DNA of 16,760 nucleotides, taken from positions 1 to 16,760 of the forward strand of contig PLXC01000019.1 of the NCBI GenBank assembly GCA_003151275.1. The letters are read 5' to 3'. Each line of letters begins with the position of its first letter. Position 1 is the stretch's first letter. The position numbers and the translations under genes were made by a program. The stretch is from Candidatus Melainabacteria bacterium. GTDB taxonomy: Bacteria > Cyanobacteriota > Vampirovibrionia > Obscuribacterales > Obscuribacteraceae. Shown here piece after piece: positions 6,993 to 13,780 of this stretch. The notes under the pieces are model-generated. The model had not been told where the DNA came from, did no database searches, and saw only the letters and a list, made by a program, of their open reading frames with translations.

Positions 6993-7739
6993 TTAGGGAC
7001 GCTTTCGTTTCACTTTGTCTTGAAATGCTTGACTGATGAATGCCGAAACTACTTCCTGGTCGTTGATTTCAGGGGCAATCGGCCGATCAGAGACAATCCG
7101 ATTGATCGCTTTTTTGCAGGAGGAAACGGAGAATGGAACATTCGAGATCATTCGTTTGGCAAAGCCATCAGCCGTCGAACGCAAGTGACTGAGCGGCATG
7201 ACAGAATTTATCAAACCAATGCGATGCGCTTCTGCGCTGTTGATTGAATCTCCAGTCAAAAGTAATTTCTTTGCGTTGGCTGGACCGACCAACGAAACCA
7301 GGCGCGCCATTGTCAAATCATCGAGCGTTAAACCAAGCCAGGCGACCGGAATTGCGAACATGGCCTCATCTGACGCGACGCGCAAATCGCAAGCGCAAGC
7401 AAGCAAACAGCCGCCACCAAAACAGACCCCGTGGATCATCGCGATAGTTGGTAAATCAAATTCCCAAACGGCTTGTAAAGAGTCTCGAATGGCATGCCAA
7501 TGTTCTCGCGCCTCATCATAAGTTTTCAACTGCGCAGCTTCAGAGGTGTTTGCACCTGACGAAAAATCATCACCCTCACCATGAATGACGATGCACCGCG
7601 CTCCCTGCTGCTGCAGCGAAGCCATTGTCTGCGGAAGCTCCAGCCACATCTCCTTACCAATGGCATTATGATGCTCAGGACAATTGAGCATGACGTAGCC
7701 GATGTTTTTTTCGACTGATGCAATAATCCGGGAGGTCAA
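6993..7739 (-). CDS. enoyl-CoA hydratase/isomerase (crotonase) family protein, atypical active site
   Basis: A 248-residue crotonase-fold protein. Seen: N-terminal VMLNCPEHHNAIGKEM, the CoA/oxyanion-hole region DDFSSGAN (about 57-64), HGVCFGGGCLLACACDLRVA (104-122) and the LGLTLDD segment (135-141). In classical hydratases the two acid-base glutamates sit in GGGCEL and PExxLG; here these positions are Leu112 and Val132. Classical hydration is therefore unlikely; isomerase, decarboxylase, thioesterase-like or purely binding roles remain possible. The start is TTG at 7737-7739, supported by GAAGGAG five bases upstream, which overlaps the DUF192 stop. This ties the gene tightly to the lnt-DUF192 operon. 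Family assignment is firm; the reaction is unknown. Confidence 0.85.
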   Translation of the reverse strand: MTSRIIASVEKNIGYVMLNCPEHHNAIGKEMWLELPQTMASLQQQGARCIVIHGEGDDFSSGANTSEAAQLKTYDEAREHWHAIRDSLQAVWEFDLPTIAMIHGVCFGGGCLLACACDLRVASDEAMFAIPVAWLGLTLDDLTMARLVSLVGPANAKKLLLTGDSINSAEAHRIGLINSVMPLSHLRSTADGFAKRMISNVPFSVSSCKKAINRIVSDRPIAPEINDQEVVSAFISQAFQDKVKRKRP

Positions 7740-7749
7740 GTCGACTCCT

Positions 7750-8229
7750 TCACTTGGGCAGATCGAACGACAAAGGGTCGCCGACTTTTACGTTGTGACG
7801 CTTAGCAAAGCCGGCCGCAAGCTCCACTACCTCAGACACTTCGATGCCGGGACCAGGAGGATAGGTCGGGCATTCTCGCTCGTTTTTAGCATGGCATGGT
7901 GGCACGTTTTCAAAAATTTTGATCACTTTTCCATCTTTGACAAACAGCATGTCAAGCGAAATGAAGCAATGCGCCATCCAAAAGTTGACCGGTCTGGGCG
8001 GGTGAAACAAGAAAACCATGCCCTGATCTTCAGGCAATGACGTTCTATACATCAGACCGCGCTCAATTTCTTGGTCGCTGGCGGCTACTTCCAGTTTCAC
8101 AACAGTGGTGCCAATTTTTACCAGTGGCATTTTAGCTTCAGCTCCTTCAGAAACCTGCGAGAACAAAGCTGCGACTATGATAGCCGAGGTCACCGCTAAT
8201 CGGAACACGAGATTAGAGCTTCGTTTCAT
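7750..8229 (-). CDS. DUF192-family exported protein
   Basis: About 159 residues from the ATG at 8227-8229; a GTG nine bases further upstream (8236-8238) would add three residues. The ATG is preferred because it overlaps the lnt stop as ATGA. The N-terminus is a signal peptide: a basic KRSS start, a hydrophobic stretch through about residue 25, and a probable AEA cleavage site. The mature part is a full DUF192 domain: EIERGLMYR, then GMVFLFHPPRPVNFWM, SLDMLFVKDGKVIKI, and VVELAAGFAKRHNVKVGD. DUF192 proteins are small beta-rich periplasmic or secreted proteins whose biochemical role is not settled. The position directly after lnt suggests an envelope role, but that is inference. Confidence 0.88.
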   Translation of the reverse strand: MKRSSNLVFRLAVTSAIIVAALFSQVSEGAEAKMPLVKIGTTVVKLEVAASDQEIERGLMYRTSLPEDQGMVFLFHPPRPVNFWMAHCFISLDMLFVKDGKVIKIFENVPPCHAKNERECPTYPPGPGIEVSEVVELAAGFAKRHNVKVGDPLSFDLPK

Positions 8230-9854
8230 AACCACCACATTTTACTGAAAGGAGTTTCTCCGTAAAGGAATTGTACCGTGTCTATCAGCACCCCTCGTTT
8301 ACCAGGATAAGAAACACTCGTAATCACACCGGCTGGGTCGATGACAGCCGAAATTCCGGTATTTGTGGCGAGCACCATAAATCGCCCATTCTCTACCGCC
8401 CGCAAAACCGCCGCGGCTAAAACTTGCCGATTCAACGATGCCTGGTGAAACCAACCAAGATTGGAAACGTTGACGAGAATGTTTGCGCCGTGACGCACCT
8501 CATTGGAGATCAGGTGTGGATATATCAACTCAACGCATATCGAGACGCCAATACCGCCCCAGATGCTGCGCAGAGGGCGCGCTGATTTGGAATTGAGGAA
8601 TACTTCACGACTTAACGGCAGACGTTCATTGATGCGCTGACCCAACGGTCCAAGCGGTGCAAATTCGCCGAACGGCACAAGTCTTTGTTTAACATATAAA
8701 TTGTCTCTTGGCGGAACAGCGCTAATGATGCGCGCACCATTGGCGAGTCCGTTGCCCATGTTTTCAATGGAACCCACGACAATTTCTTTCTTTTCTCGAA
8801 GAACAGTGCCCTTTAACCGTCCAGCCAAATAGCCTGGAACCATTTGGCTCGAATTGAGCAAACCTTCAGGCAGAGCCATTATCGGCACACCCAAATTTGT
8901 GGAAAGTCTGGAATATCGGTCTGCAACCTCCAAAGGTTTAGCAGTTTTGAGACGATCTTCCTCGATAGAAACATTCCCTTGTAAAACAGCGATCGGAATA
9001 ACGGGAGTCTGCCTGTAGATGTTTGCTTCGCTTCCAGGTCGCGTCGATAATGCCGTCTGCTCGATTTGACCAGACCCCCAGCTTGTCGCTATGAGCACCA
9101 AACCCAATACCATCATCGCGTCAACCCAGCAGCCAGCTTTCGGTGAAATTTGATCCGAGCGCTCTTGCAAGCGTCGGGCAATGCCACTGATCTCAAGAAA
9201 AATTTCCGCCAAGGCGCAATTTGACAGAATCAGGAGGAAATCGACTAACCCGCTGCCTCCAAGTTTGGCAATTTGAATCAGTTCAGTTTGCCGAGATTGA
9301 GAATAAGCAAGTTGGTTGACGGGCATGCCAACAAAAAATTCGGACGTTCCAACCGCCCATTGGAAGAACACCCACAAAAGAGGAACACTGAGCAAGTAAG
9401 GAAAGAACGGTCTTTTAAAATGAGGAAAGTACCCCGCCCTCAGCGGCAAGCAAAAAATCATTAGAGCAAATGCGGCAAGTAAAAGTGATTCGTGCAGCGA
9501 CTCGATTGCCCAAACAAGACCCGATGCTTGGATTCCCAGCCAGTCGTCAAGACCCAACCAGCGTAAAGGGAAGAGTCCCAGGCACCAGCTTAGTGATACC
9601 AAATAGAAACCAAGCCCAAAAGATAGGCCAGTTAAAAATGCATCCATGCGCCCAGAACATCCGCGCACTAGTATCAAAAGTGGTGCCACAGCAATCCATG
9701 CCAACCACCACTGATCGAAGCCTGGGCTGCTCAATCCGAGGATGCACCCGAATGCGAAAGCAAATGGCAATTTCTCAAACGACGAAAAACGCTGAAGCCA
9801 GGCCACCGAAGAGGTTGGTCCGAGATTCTCGATTAGGATCTCACTACTTTGCAT
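8226..9854 (-). CDS. lnt: apolipoprotein N-acyltransferase
   Basis: A 542-residue inner-membrane enzyme that adds the third acyl chain to the N-terminal cysteine of lipoproteins, the last step of lipoprotein maturation and needed for Lol sorting to an outer membrane. The N-terminal half has several membrane helices (about residues 30-225 and one near 245). The C-terminal half is the nitrilase-like catalytic domain. The triad is visible: Glu330 (MALPEGLL), Lys389 (YVKQRLVPFGEF) and Cys440 (SICVELIYP). The NVSNLGWF segment and RAVENGRFMVLATNTG also match the family. The start is ATG 9852-9854; it opens the operon with DUF192, crotonase and VOC genes and is divergent from ruvC. Length is slightly above E. 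coli Lnt (512). Confidence 0.95.
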   Translation of the reverse strand: MQSSEILIENLGPTSSVAWLQRFSSFEKLPFAFAFGCILGLSSPGFDQWWLAWIAVAPLLILVRGCSGRMDAFLTGLSFGLGFYLVSLSWCLGLFPLRWLGLDDWLGIQASGLVWAIESLHESLLLAAFALMIFCLPLRAGYFPHFKRPFFPYLLSVPLLWVFFQWAVGTSEFFVGMPVNQLAYSQSRQTELIQIAKLGGSGLVDFLLILSNCALAEIFLEISGIARRLQERSDQISPKAGCWVDAMMVLGLVLIATSWGSGQIEQTALSTRPGSEANIYRQTPVIPIAVLQGNVSIEEDRLKTAKPLEVADRYSRLSTNLGVPIMALPEGLLNSSQMVPGYLAGRLKGTVLREKKEIVVGSIENMGNGLANGARIISAVPPRDNLYVKQRLVPFGEFAPLGPLGQRINERLPLSREVFLNSKSARPLRSIWGGIGVSICVELIYPHLISNEVRHGANILVNVSNLGWFHQASLNRQVLAAAVLRAVENGRFMVLATNTGISAVIDPAGVITSVSYPGKRGVLIDTVQFLYGETPFSKMWWL

Positions 9855-9947
9855 TGAAGTCGCTCATGATGCCAAAGACAATGTTACACTTTGTTTGCGT
9901 GACCGTGATTTGTGGACGTTTACCTTCGGGTCTAAAAGGCGAGTAGT

Positions 9948-10499
9948 CTGAATAGTGAATCACAAGGCTTACGAATTCTCGGGATTGATCCTGGCACTGC
10001 CACCGTTGGCTATGGTGTAGTGCAATCGCTGGGCGGTGGTGGGAAAGCATCGCTTCGGTATATCGCTTCCGGAATCATCAAAACGACCAATAGAGATACC
10101 ACTGGCGACAGGCTCTCTATTATACGAACAGATATCCTTAGTCTCATCAGCGAATATAATCCTGATGTAGTTTCTGTCGAGGCAATTTTCTTTTTCAAGA
10201 ATGCGAAAACCCTTGTGCCAGTCGCGCAGGCACGCGGCGTGATCCTCGAAGCGGCTGCCTGCAAAGGGTTGCCGACATATGAGTACACGCCCATGCAGGT
10301 CAAATTACATCTGACAGGATATGGTCGAGCTGAAAAAAGCGTCGTGCAAATAATGATTGCAGAGCTCTTAAATTTGCCAGAAATAATCAAACCGGACGAT
10401 GCTTCGGATGCCCTTGCCATCGCGGTCTGTCATGCCAGGATGTGCCCAACACCGGTGATCAGCTCGGCCTCACTATCTAGCCAATCGCTGAATACTTAA
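9948..10499 (+). CDS. ruvC: Holliday-junction resolvase RuvC (non-canonical start)
   Basis: RuvC cuts Holliday junctions with RuvAB during recombination. The four catalytic acids are visible: Asp in RILGIDPGT (codon at 9987), Glu in VVSVEAIFF, and two Asp in KPDDASDALAIA. The QARGVILEAA and EYTPMQVK stretches are typical. The essential IDPG motif lies upstream of the first GTG in frame (10020), so translation must begin earlier. The frame is open only from 9936, and between there and 9987 it contains no ATG, GTG or TTG. Candidates are CTG at 9948 (AAAAGG eight bases upstream; 183 residues) and ATT at 9975 (AAGG seven bases upstream; 174 residues, close to the usual 173). The codon at 9969, where MRILGIDPG would normally start, is TTA. 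The end overlaps the convergent BtuF-like gene by 23 bases. Confidence 0.88.
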   Translation: MNSESQGLRILGIDPGTATVGYGVVQSLGGGGKASLRYIASGIIKTTNRDTTGDRLSIIRTDILSLISEYNPDVVSVEAIFFFKNAKTLVPVAQARGVILEAAACKGLPTYEYTPMQVKLHLTGYGRAEKSVVQIMIAELLNLPEIIKPDDASDALAIAVCHARMCPTPVISSASLSSQSLNT

Positions 10500-11406
10500 C
10501 CCAACCAGCACCCTCGTGCCCGTATTGAAAGACCGTTGGGTGGAGGATTTCGGCCATAATTTCGAGAGACTCGACCACTCGCGGTCCAGGGCGATTGAAA
10601 TACTGATTGCCGTCGACCACATATATCCGATCCGAAACCACTGCCTTAAGAATCGCGTAGCCTGGTTGGCCCACGAGCAGCGGCATCTCCTCGATCGTTC
10701 GTTTAATATCGAAACCGCAAGGACTGACGACAATGAAATCGGGATCATCATCAACAAGCTGACTCCAAGACATCCAAGGTGAATGCTTACCGGCTTCGCC
10801 GTAGAGGTTGATACCGCCTGCGGCTTCGATCAATTCGGGCATCCAGTTGCCGGCCGCCATCAATGGTTCAATCCATTCGATACATGCAACGGTCGGTCGA
10901 GTTTGGATTTTCGCCGCCGCAACTTCAATTGCTTTCATTCTAGATTTCAGCGCGCTGACTAGGTCCGTCCCCGTTTGCTTGGCGCCTAAAGCTGTTGCCA
11001 CACGATCGACATCCTTCCAAATATCTTCCAAACAATTCGGCTCCAGCGAAACGATCATCGGCTGTGACTTGATCATTTCGCACGCTGCCGCTTCGACATC
11101 CTTCAAACTAACGGCACACACTTCGCACTGAGCCTGGGTAATGATGTGCGTCGGAGCAAGATCATCAAGCATCTTGGCGTCGACTCGATACACGCTAACC
11201 GCTTCTTGCAAAATTGCTTTGACCCGCTGATCGATTTCGTAGCTGGTGCCGTCGGGATTGAATTTGGGACTTGTGCACATGGGCAAGTCTTTGACAGACA
11301 GAGGATAGTCACATTCGTGCGAACGCCCAACGACGTCGGCTCCGAACCCGAGTGCATAGACAATTTCTGTGGCACTGGCAATCAATGAAACGATTCTGTT
11401 TGTCAT
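10477..11406 (-). CDS. cobalamin-binding (BtuF-like) substrate-binding protein without signal peptide
   Basis: A 309-residue class III (TroA/BtuF-type) binding protein, of the group usually annotated as cobalamin-binding. Seen: N-terminal RIVSLIASATEIVYALGF, GRSHECDYP, the central THIITQAQCEVCAVS, MIVSLEPNCLEDIW, and a second lobe with PTVACIEWIEPLMAAGNWMPE, DPDFIVVSPCGFD and DGNQYFNRPGPRVVESLEI. These proteins normally deliver corrinoids or metal chelates to an ABC importer. Odd: the first beta strand of the fold begins at residue 4, leaving no room for a signal peptide, and an in-frame TAA lies ten codons upstream of the ATG. It may act in the cytoplasm, as a corrinoid handling or sensing protein. 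No permease or ATPase gene is adjacent. Its 3' end overlaps ruvC convergently. Confidence 0.82.
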   Translation of the reverse strand: MTNRIVSLIASATEIVYALGFGADVVGRSHECDYPLSVKDLPMCTSPKFNPDGTSYEIDQRVKAILQEAVSVYRVDAKMLDDLAPTHIITQAQCEVCAVSLKDVEAAACEMIKSQPMIVSLEPNCLEDIWKDVDRVATALGAKQTGTDLVSALKSRMKAIEVAAAKIQTRPTVACIEWIEPLMAAGNWMPELIEAAGGINLYGEAGKHSPWMSWSQLVDDDPDFIVVSPCGFDIKRTIEEMPLLVGQPGYAILKAVVSDRIYVVDGNQYFNRPGPRVVESLEIMAEILHPTVFQYGHEGAGWVKYSAIG

Positions 11407-11454
11407 TCTATGTCCACTAACGACCGCGTCTGTTTATCATGCTATGTCCGTTAA
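11395..11454. repeat. tandem duplication of the BtuF-like gene's start region
   Basis: Positions 11395-11420 and 11429-11454 match at 22 of 26 bases with a 34-base period. On the minus strand the proximal copy contains the real start (GGACATAGAATGACAAAC). The distal copy reads GGACATAGCATGATAAAC and opens a seven-codon frame, MINRRGR, that ends at TAG before the real start. A weaker third copy, with an ATG and a four-codon frame, begins near 11462. Whether this is decayed duplication or a leader that modulates initiation is unknown. Confidence 0.6.
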
Positions 11455-11504
11455 ATATCATTCTTTTGTCATGCTTTTCCGTTTGTGATCTCAGTACACC
11501 ATAG

Positions 11505-12617
11505 TCATCTAGGATATTCTGCGGCAATCAAATCCGGCGTGATATCACCAATGGATTGGCAGCCGCTCAAAGCCATCGACAGGTCGAATTCGGATCTCAG
11601 CATCTCCAGAACCGTCAGCACACCACTCTGTCCGGCAACGGCTAAGCCCCAAAGAAATGGTCTGCCAATCAGAACGGCGCGCGCGCCTAAAGCAATTGCT
11701 TTCAGAATATCCGTGCCGCGTCGAATGCCACCATCCATGTAAACTTCAATGCGATTGTCGATAGCTTCGATTACTTCTGGTAAAGCCTGGATCGTCGGAA
11801 TCGTTGTGTCGAGCTGCCGCCCTCCGTGATTCGACACGACGATCGCATCAGCACCATATTCGATGGCACGAGCGGCGTCATCGCCCCTCAAAATCCCTTT
11901 CACAATCACAGGCAACTTAGTGATTGATTTAAACCAGGCCAAATCTTTCCAAGTCAAAGATGTGTCATAGAGCGACGAAATGTAGGCAGCCAATCCTGAG
12001 TCGTTAGAACCTGTGGGCAGTTGCTCAAGGTAGTTGCCGATGAGGTTTTTGCATACCAAACCTGTCGGCAAATTGAATTTGTTACGAACATCCCGCTCCC
12101 GTCTGCCCAACAACGGTGAGTCAACGGTGAGCACGAGTGCGGTGTAACCAGCTTTCTCCGCTCGTTCGATCAAACTTCTAGTCACGCCCTTGTCTTTGTA
12201 CACGTAGAGCTGGAACCACAAATTGCCTGAAGTTGCCTCGCGAACCTCTTCGATTGAATAATTAGCAAGAGTGCTCAGCACCATTGTCGTGCCAAATTTG
12301 TCGGCCGCGCGAGCAGTGGCCAATTCACCTGCAGCGTGCGCAAGACACTGAAATGCAGCAGGCGCGATCATAATCGGGGCACTAATTTTCTGTCCCAGAA
12401 CCGTCGTTGTCATGTCCCTATTGCTGACGTCGACAAGCATCCGAGGGCGAAGCCATATGTCCTGAAAGGCGGTCATATTGGCAGAAAGAGTCTTTTCGTC
12501 GCAGGCACCGCTGGAATAATAGTCGAATGCCAGGGTCGTCAACTTGGTCTTGGCCACAGCCTCCAAATCAAAAACGTTGATTGAGTTGTTTGGCATTTCC
12601 AAGTTTTTCACAGCCAA
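11505..12617 (-). CDS. FMN-dependent alpha-hydroxyacid oxidase (lactate/glycolate oxidase family)
   Basis: A 370-residue flavoprotein that oxidises an L-2-hydroxyacid such as lactate or glycolate to the 2-oxoacid, using FMN in a TIM barrel. The catalytic set known from spinach glycolate oxidase is complete: Tyr33 (DYYSSGA), Tyr138 (QLYVYKD), Asp166 (TVDSP), Lys240 (VIVKGI), and His264 and Arg267 (SNHGGRQLD). The phosphate-binding end MDGGIRRGTDILKA and IGRPFLWG is present. There is no long membrane-binding insertion as in LldD, so a soluble enzyme reducing O2 or an unknown acceptor is more likely. The start is given as TTG 12615-12617, preceded by AGGGA; GTG at 12611 or ATG at 12596 are alternatives, since homology starts near residue 12. 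It lies about 100 bases upstream of the BtuF-like gene; co-transcription is possible. Confidence 0.92.
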   Translation of the reverse strand: MAVKNLEMPNNSINVFDLEAVAKTKLTTLAFDYYSSGACDEKTLSANMTAFQDIWLRPRMLVDVSNRDMTTTVLGQKISAPIMIAPAAFQCLAHAAGELATARAADKFGTTMVLSTLANYSIEEVREATSGNLWFQLYVYKDKGVTRSLIERAEKAGYTALVLTVDSPLLGRRERDVRNKFNLPTGLVCKNLIGNYLEQLPTGSNDSGLAAYISSLYDTSLTWKDLAWFKSITKLPVIVKGILRGDDAARAIEYGADAIVVSNHGGRQLDTTIPTIQALPEVIEAIDNRIEVYMDGGIRRGTDILKAIALGARAVLIGRPFLWGLAVAGQSGVLTVLEMLRSEFDLSMALSGCQSIGDITPDLIAAEYPR

Positions 12618-12679
12618 TCATCCCTATTCGATGCGCTTGCCAGTGGTAGTTTACCGTGATTTGGAAAAAAGCAGACAAG

Positions 12680-12699
12680 CCAGCATCCGTAGATGCTGG
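12680..12699 (-). terminator. probable rho-independent terminator
   Basis: CCAGCATC at 12680-12687 pairs perfectly with GATGCTGG at 12692-12699 across a CGTA loop. Flanking bases extend the stem imperfectly (AGACAA with TTATCT). On the minus strand the stem is followed by a short spacer and TTTTTT (12665-12670). It would stop minus-strand transcripts coming from the small secreted-protein gene before the hydroxyacid oxidase. Confidence 0.55.
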
Positions 12700-12741
12700 T
12701 TTATCTGTTTGACGCGGGAGAAACCCAATAAAATATTTACT

Positions 12742-12778
12742 CTCTTAACTTAGCAGCGAGAGTTGGCATTTCCTTGGC
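12742..12778. repeat. 37-bp direct repeat, left copy
   Basis: Matches 13497-13533 at about 26 of 37 bases. The best-conserved part is TTGGCATTT-N2-TTGGC (plus strand). Together the two copies flank the small secreted-protein gene and its short upstream ORFs. On the minus strand both copies read as short coding ends with the shared pattern A-x-x-M-P-x-L-x-x-x-L-R followed closely by a stop. Confidence 0.45.
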
Positions 12779-12945
12779 ATCATCGACACGATGTCGATTA
12801 AATTGATTAGACCCAGTCTCAGAGCCACTCCGCGCTCTGTTCCTTCGTCAAAGACTCTTCGAGTCCGCCCCACGCCACTAGTAAGCAATGAACGCGGTTA
12901 ATAGAAGGGCACGAAAGGGTCGGTAGCTTGTCTATGCAAGCGATC

Positions 12946-13320
12946 TCATTTGGACTGCAGCGGCTCTGGGTCGGTCAATGCGCGAAGTTCGGAATACGTT
13001 CTTAAACCCAAAAGACCGTCCAGATATCCACGCAATTGCTTGAGTTTCTTAGGCCTGTCCTGCACCTTTACCTGCAAATCCTCAAAGGACTGATCAAGGG
13101 TAATTTTCAGCTTATTGGAATCGCCTGGGAAATGTCTGCAAAAGTCGCCAAATAAATGGTAGCAGCGATTATATTTGTGCTGAATAAATGCGGTTATTGC
13201 AGTTTGTCGAATCTGTTCAGCGCGTTCTTCACTAAAAGCTTCTGCGCGCGCATAACTCGGCGCAACAACCTGACCCGTAAAAAACGTGAGCAAGATAAGT
13301 GACGTCACTGCCTTATTCAT
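12946..13320 (-). CDS. small exported protein of unknown function
   Basis: A 124-residue protein I do not recognise. The N-terminus is a signal peptide: MNKA, a hydrophobic run SLILLTFFTGQVV, and a probable cleavage after ARA near residue 27. The mature part is about 97 residues, mostly helical and charged. It has two cysteines (in NRCYHLF and DFCRHF) spaced so that they could pair, a basic KKLKQLRGYLDGLLGL segment and a polar tail. The ATG at 13318-13320 overlaps the stop of a 52-codon ORF just upstream (ATGA), which suggests translation coupled to it. It lies between two copies of a 37-bp direct repeat. It is likely periplasmic or secreted; function is unknown. Confidence 0.65.
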   Translation of the reverse strand: MNKAVTSLILLTFFTGQVVAPSYARAEAFSEERAEQIRQTAITAFIQHKYNRCYHLFGDFCRHFPGDSNKLKITLDQSFEDLQVKVQDRPKKLKQLRGYLDGLLGLRTYSELRALTDPEPLQSK

Positions 13321-13475
13321 ACTTCAATTAAGCCTCCAAAATACTTCCGCAGCAAATGAGTATTCGGGAGTTGGCGCCAAATCGCATTGATATCCTTGTC
13401 GAGCAAAAGACACGATTGCAGATCTGATGATGTGACATCCTTTTCAGCTAACCGAGCGAACAATCTTCCGTCCAT
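13317..13475 (-). CDS. small ORF coupled to the secreted-protein gene
   Basis: A 52-residue frame beginning MDGRLFARLAEKDVTSS and ending RKYFGGLIEV. It starts with ATG at 13473-13475, preceded by AAGGGTGGAG, which is a good Shine-Dalgarno region. Its TGA overlaps the ATG of the downstream secreted-protein gene (ATGA at 13317-13320). This head-to-tail coupling and the ordinary amino-acid make-up support real translation. It is predicted soluble and helical, with no signal peptide. Alternatively it is the surviving 3' end of a longer decayed gene, because the frame is open up to 13499 and neighbouring frames upstream also look coding. I do not recognise the family. Confidence 0.45.
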   Translation of the reverse strand: MDGRLFARLAEKDVTSSDLQSCLLLDKDINAIWRQLPNTHLLRKYFGGLIEV

Positions 13476-13485
13476 CACTCCACCC

Positions 13486-13712
13486 TTAGCACCAGACCCT
13501 TAATCTATCTACAAGGATTGGCATTTTGTTGGCAGCGCGACCTAAATACCTTAAATGATTGTCCAAGTCTCCAACTTGAGCTTCAGCTGCAGCAAAATCC
13601 CGCCACTTACGCCAGTCACCTGCCCGTCTTTTGTCCTGAAGGTGTCATCTCTCTTTTTCCAAGTTAGCACCTCACTGTCCGGTCCTAAAATGTATTTTTG
13701 AACTCCACGATG
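13486..13712 (-). pseudogene. possible decayed gene or very small ORFs upstream of the coupled pair
   Basis: Two overlapping minus-strand frames look protein-like although neither has a good start. Frame one (13551-13712) includes VQKYILGPDSEVLTWKKRDD and ends in LKLETWTII. Frame two (13486-13644) includes DWRKWRDFAAAEAQVGDLDN and ends NKMPILVDRLRVWC. Frame one is the same reading frame as the small ORF at 13317-13475. Two compensating frame changes would therefore join all three into one protein of about 130 residues. Seen: open frames of 50-odd codons each. Inferred: a frameshifted gene, or one to two small genes. The second frame ends in the 37-bp repeat. Confidence 0.3.
13497..13533. repeat. 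37-bp direct repeat, right copy
   Basis: Second copy of the repeat at 12742-12778. The plus-strand string TGGCATTTTGTTGGCA (13519-13534) agrees with the sigma-54 -24/-12 consensus at 14 of 16 positions, as does the left copy TGGCATTTCCTTGGCA (12764-12779). It lies about 250 bases upstream of the plus-strand PLD gene start, too far for a simple promoter call. The coding reading on the opposite strand is an equally good explanation. Confidence 0.4.
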
Positions 13713-13780
13713 TCAGAACTTTGCCAAATTTAACTGTTAGGCTCAACCTGTTGTTGTTGTTGTTGCTAGCGGAGAAATTG

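Larger units (their letters stand above)
12618..12945. other. gene-free region with several hairpins
   Basis: This 328-base stretch has no convincing gene. It holds the terminator-like hairpin at 12680-12699 and two further perfect stems: ATCGACA/TGTCGAT at 12782-12798 and CAGAGC/GCTCTG at 12820-12839. It also holds the left copy of a 37-bp direct repeat (12742-12778). On the minus strand a short frame ending at TAA 12737 terminates in KEMPTLAAKLRE, which resembles the end of a short frame upstream of the neighbouring gene (NKMPILVDRLRVWC). The region may therefore be debris of a small-gene duplication. Confidence 0.5.

Noticed and set aside
12851..12877. Sequence resembling the 3' end of a tRNA (TTCGAGTCC followed by CCCACGCCA)
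   Set aside because: No T-stem with a seven-base loop forms, and no matching 5' acceptor strand is found in the preceding 90 bases.
13721..13780. Leucine-rich N-terminal extension (TTG start at 13721) of the coiled-coil frame, as a signal peptide or membrane anchor
   Set aside because: It is encoded by a (TTG)5 microsatellite, has no Shine-Dalgarno, and the ATG at 13781 has GGAG at ideal spacing.
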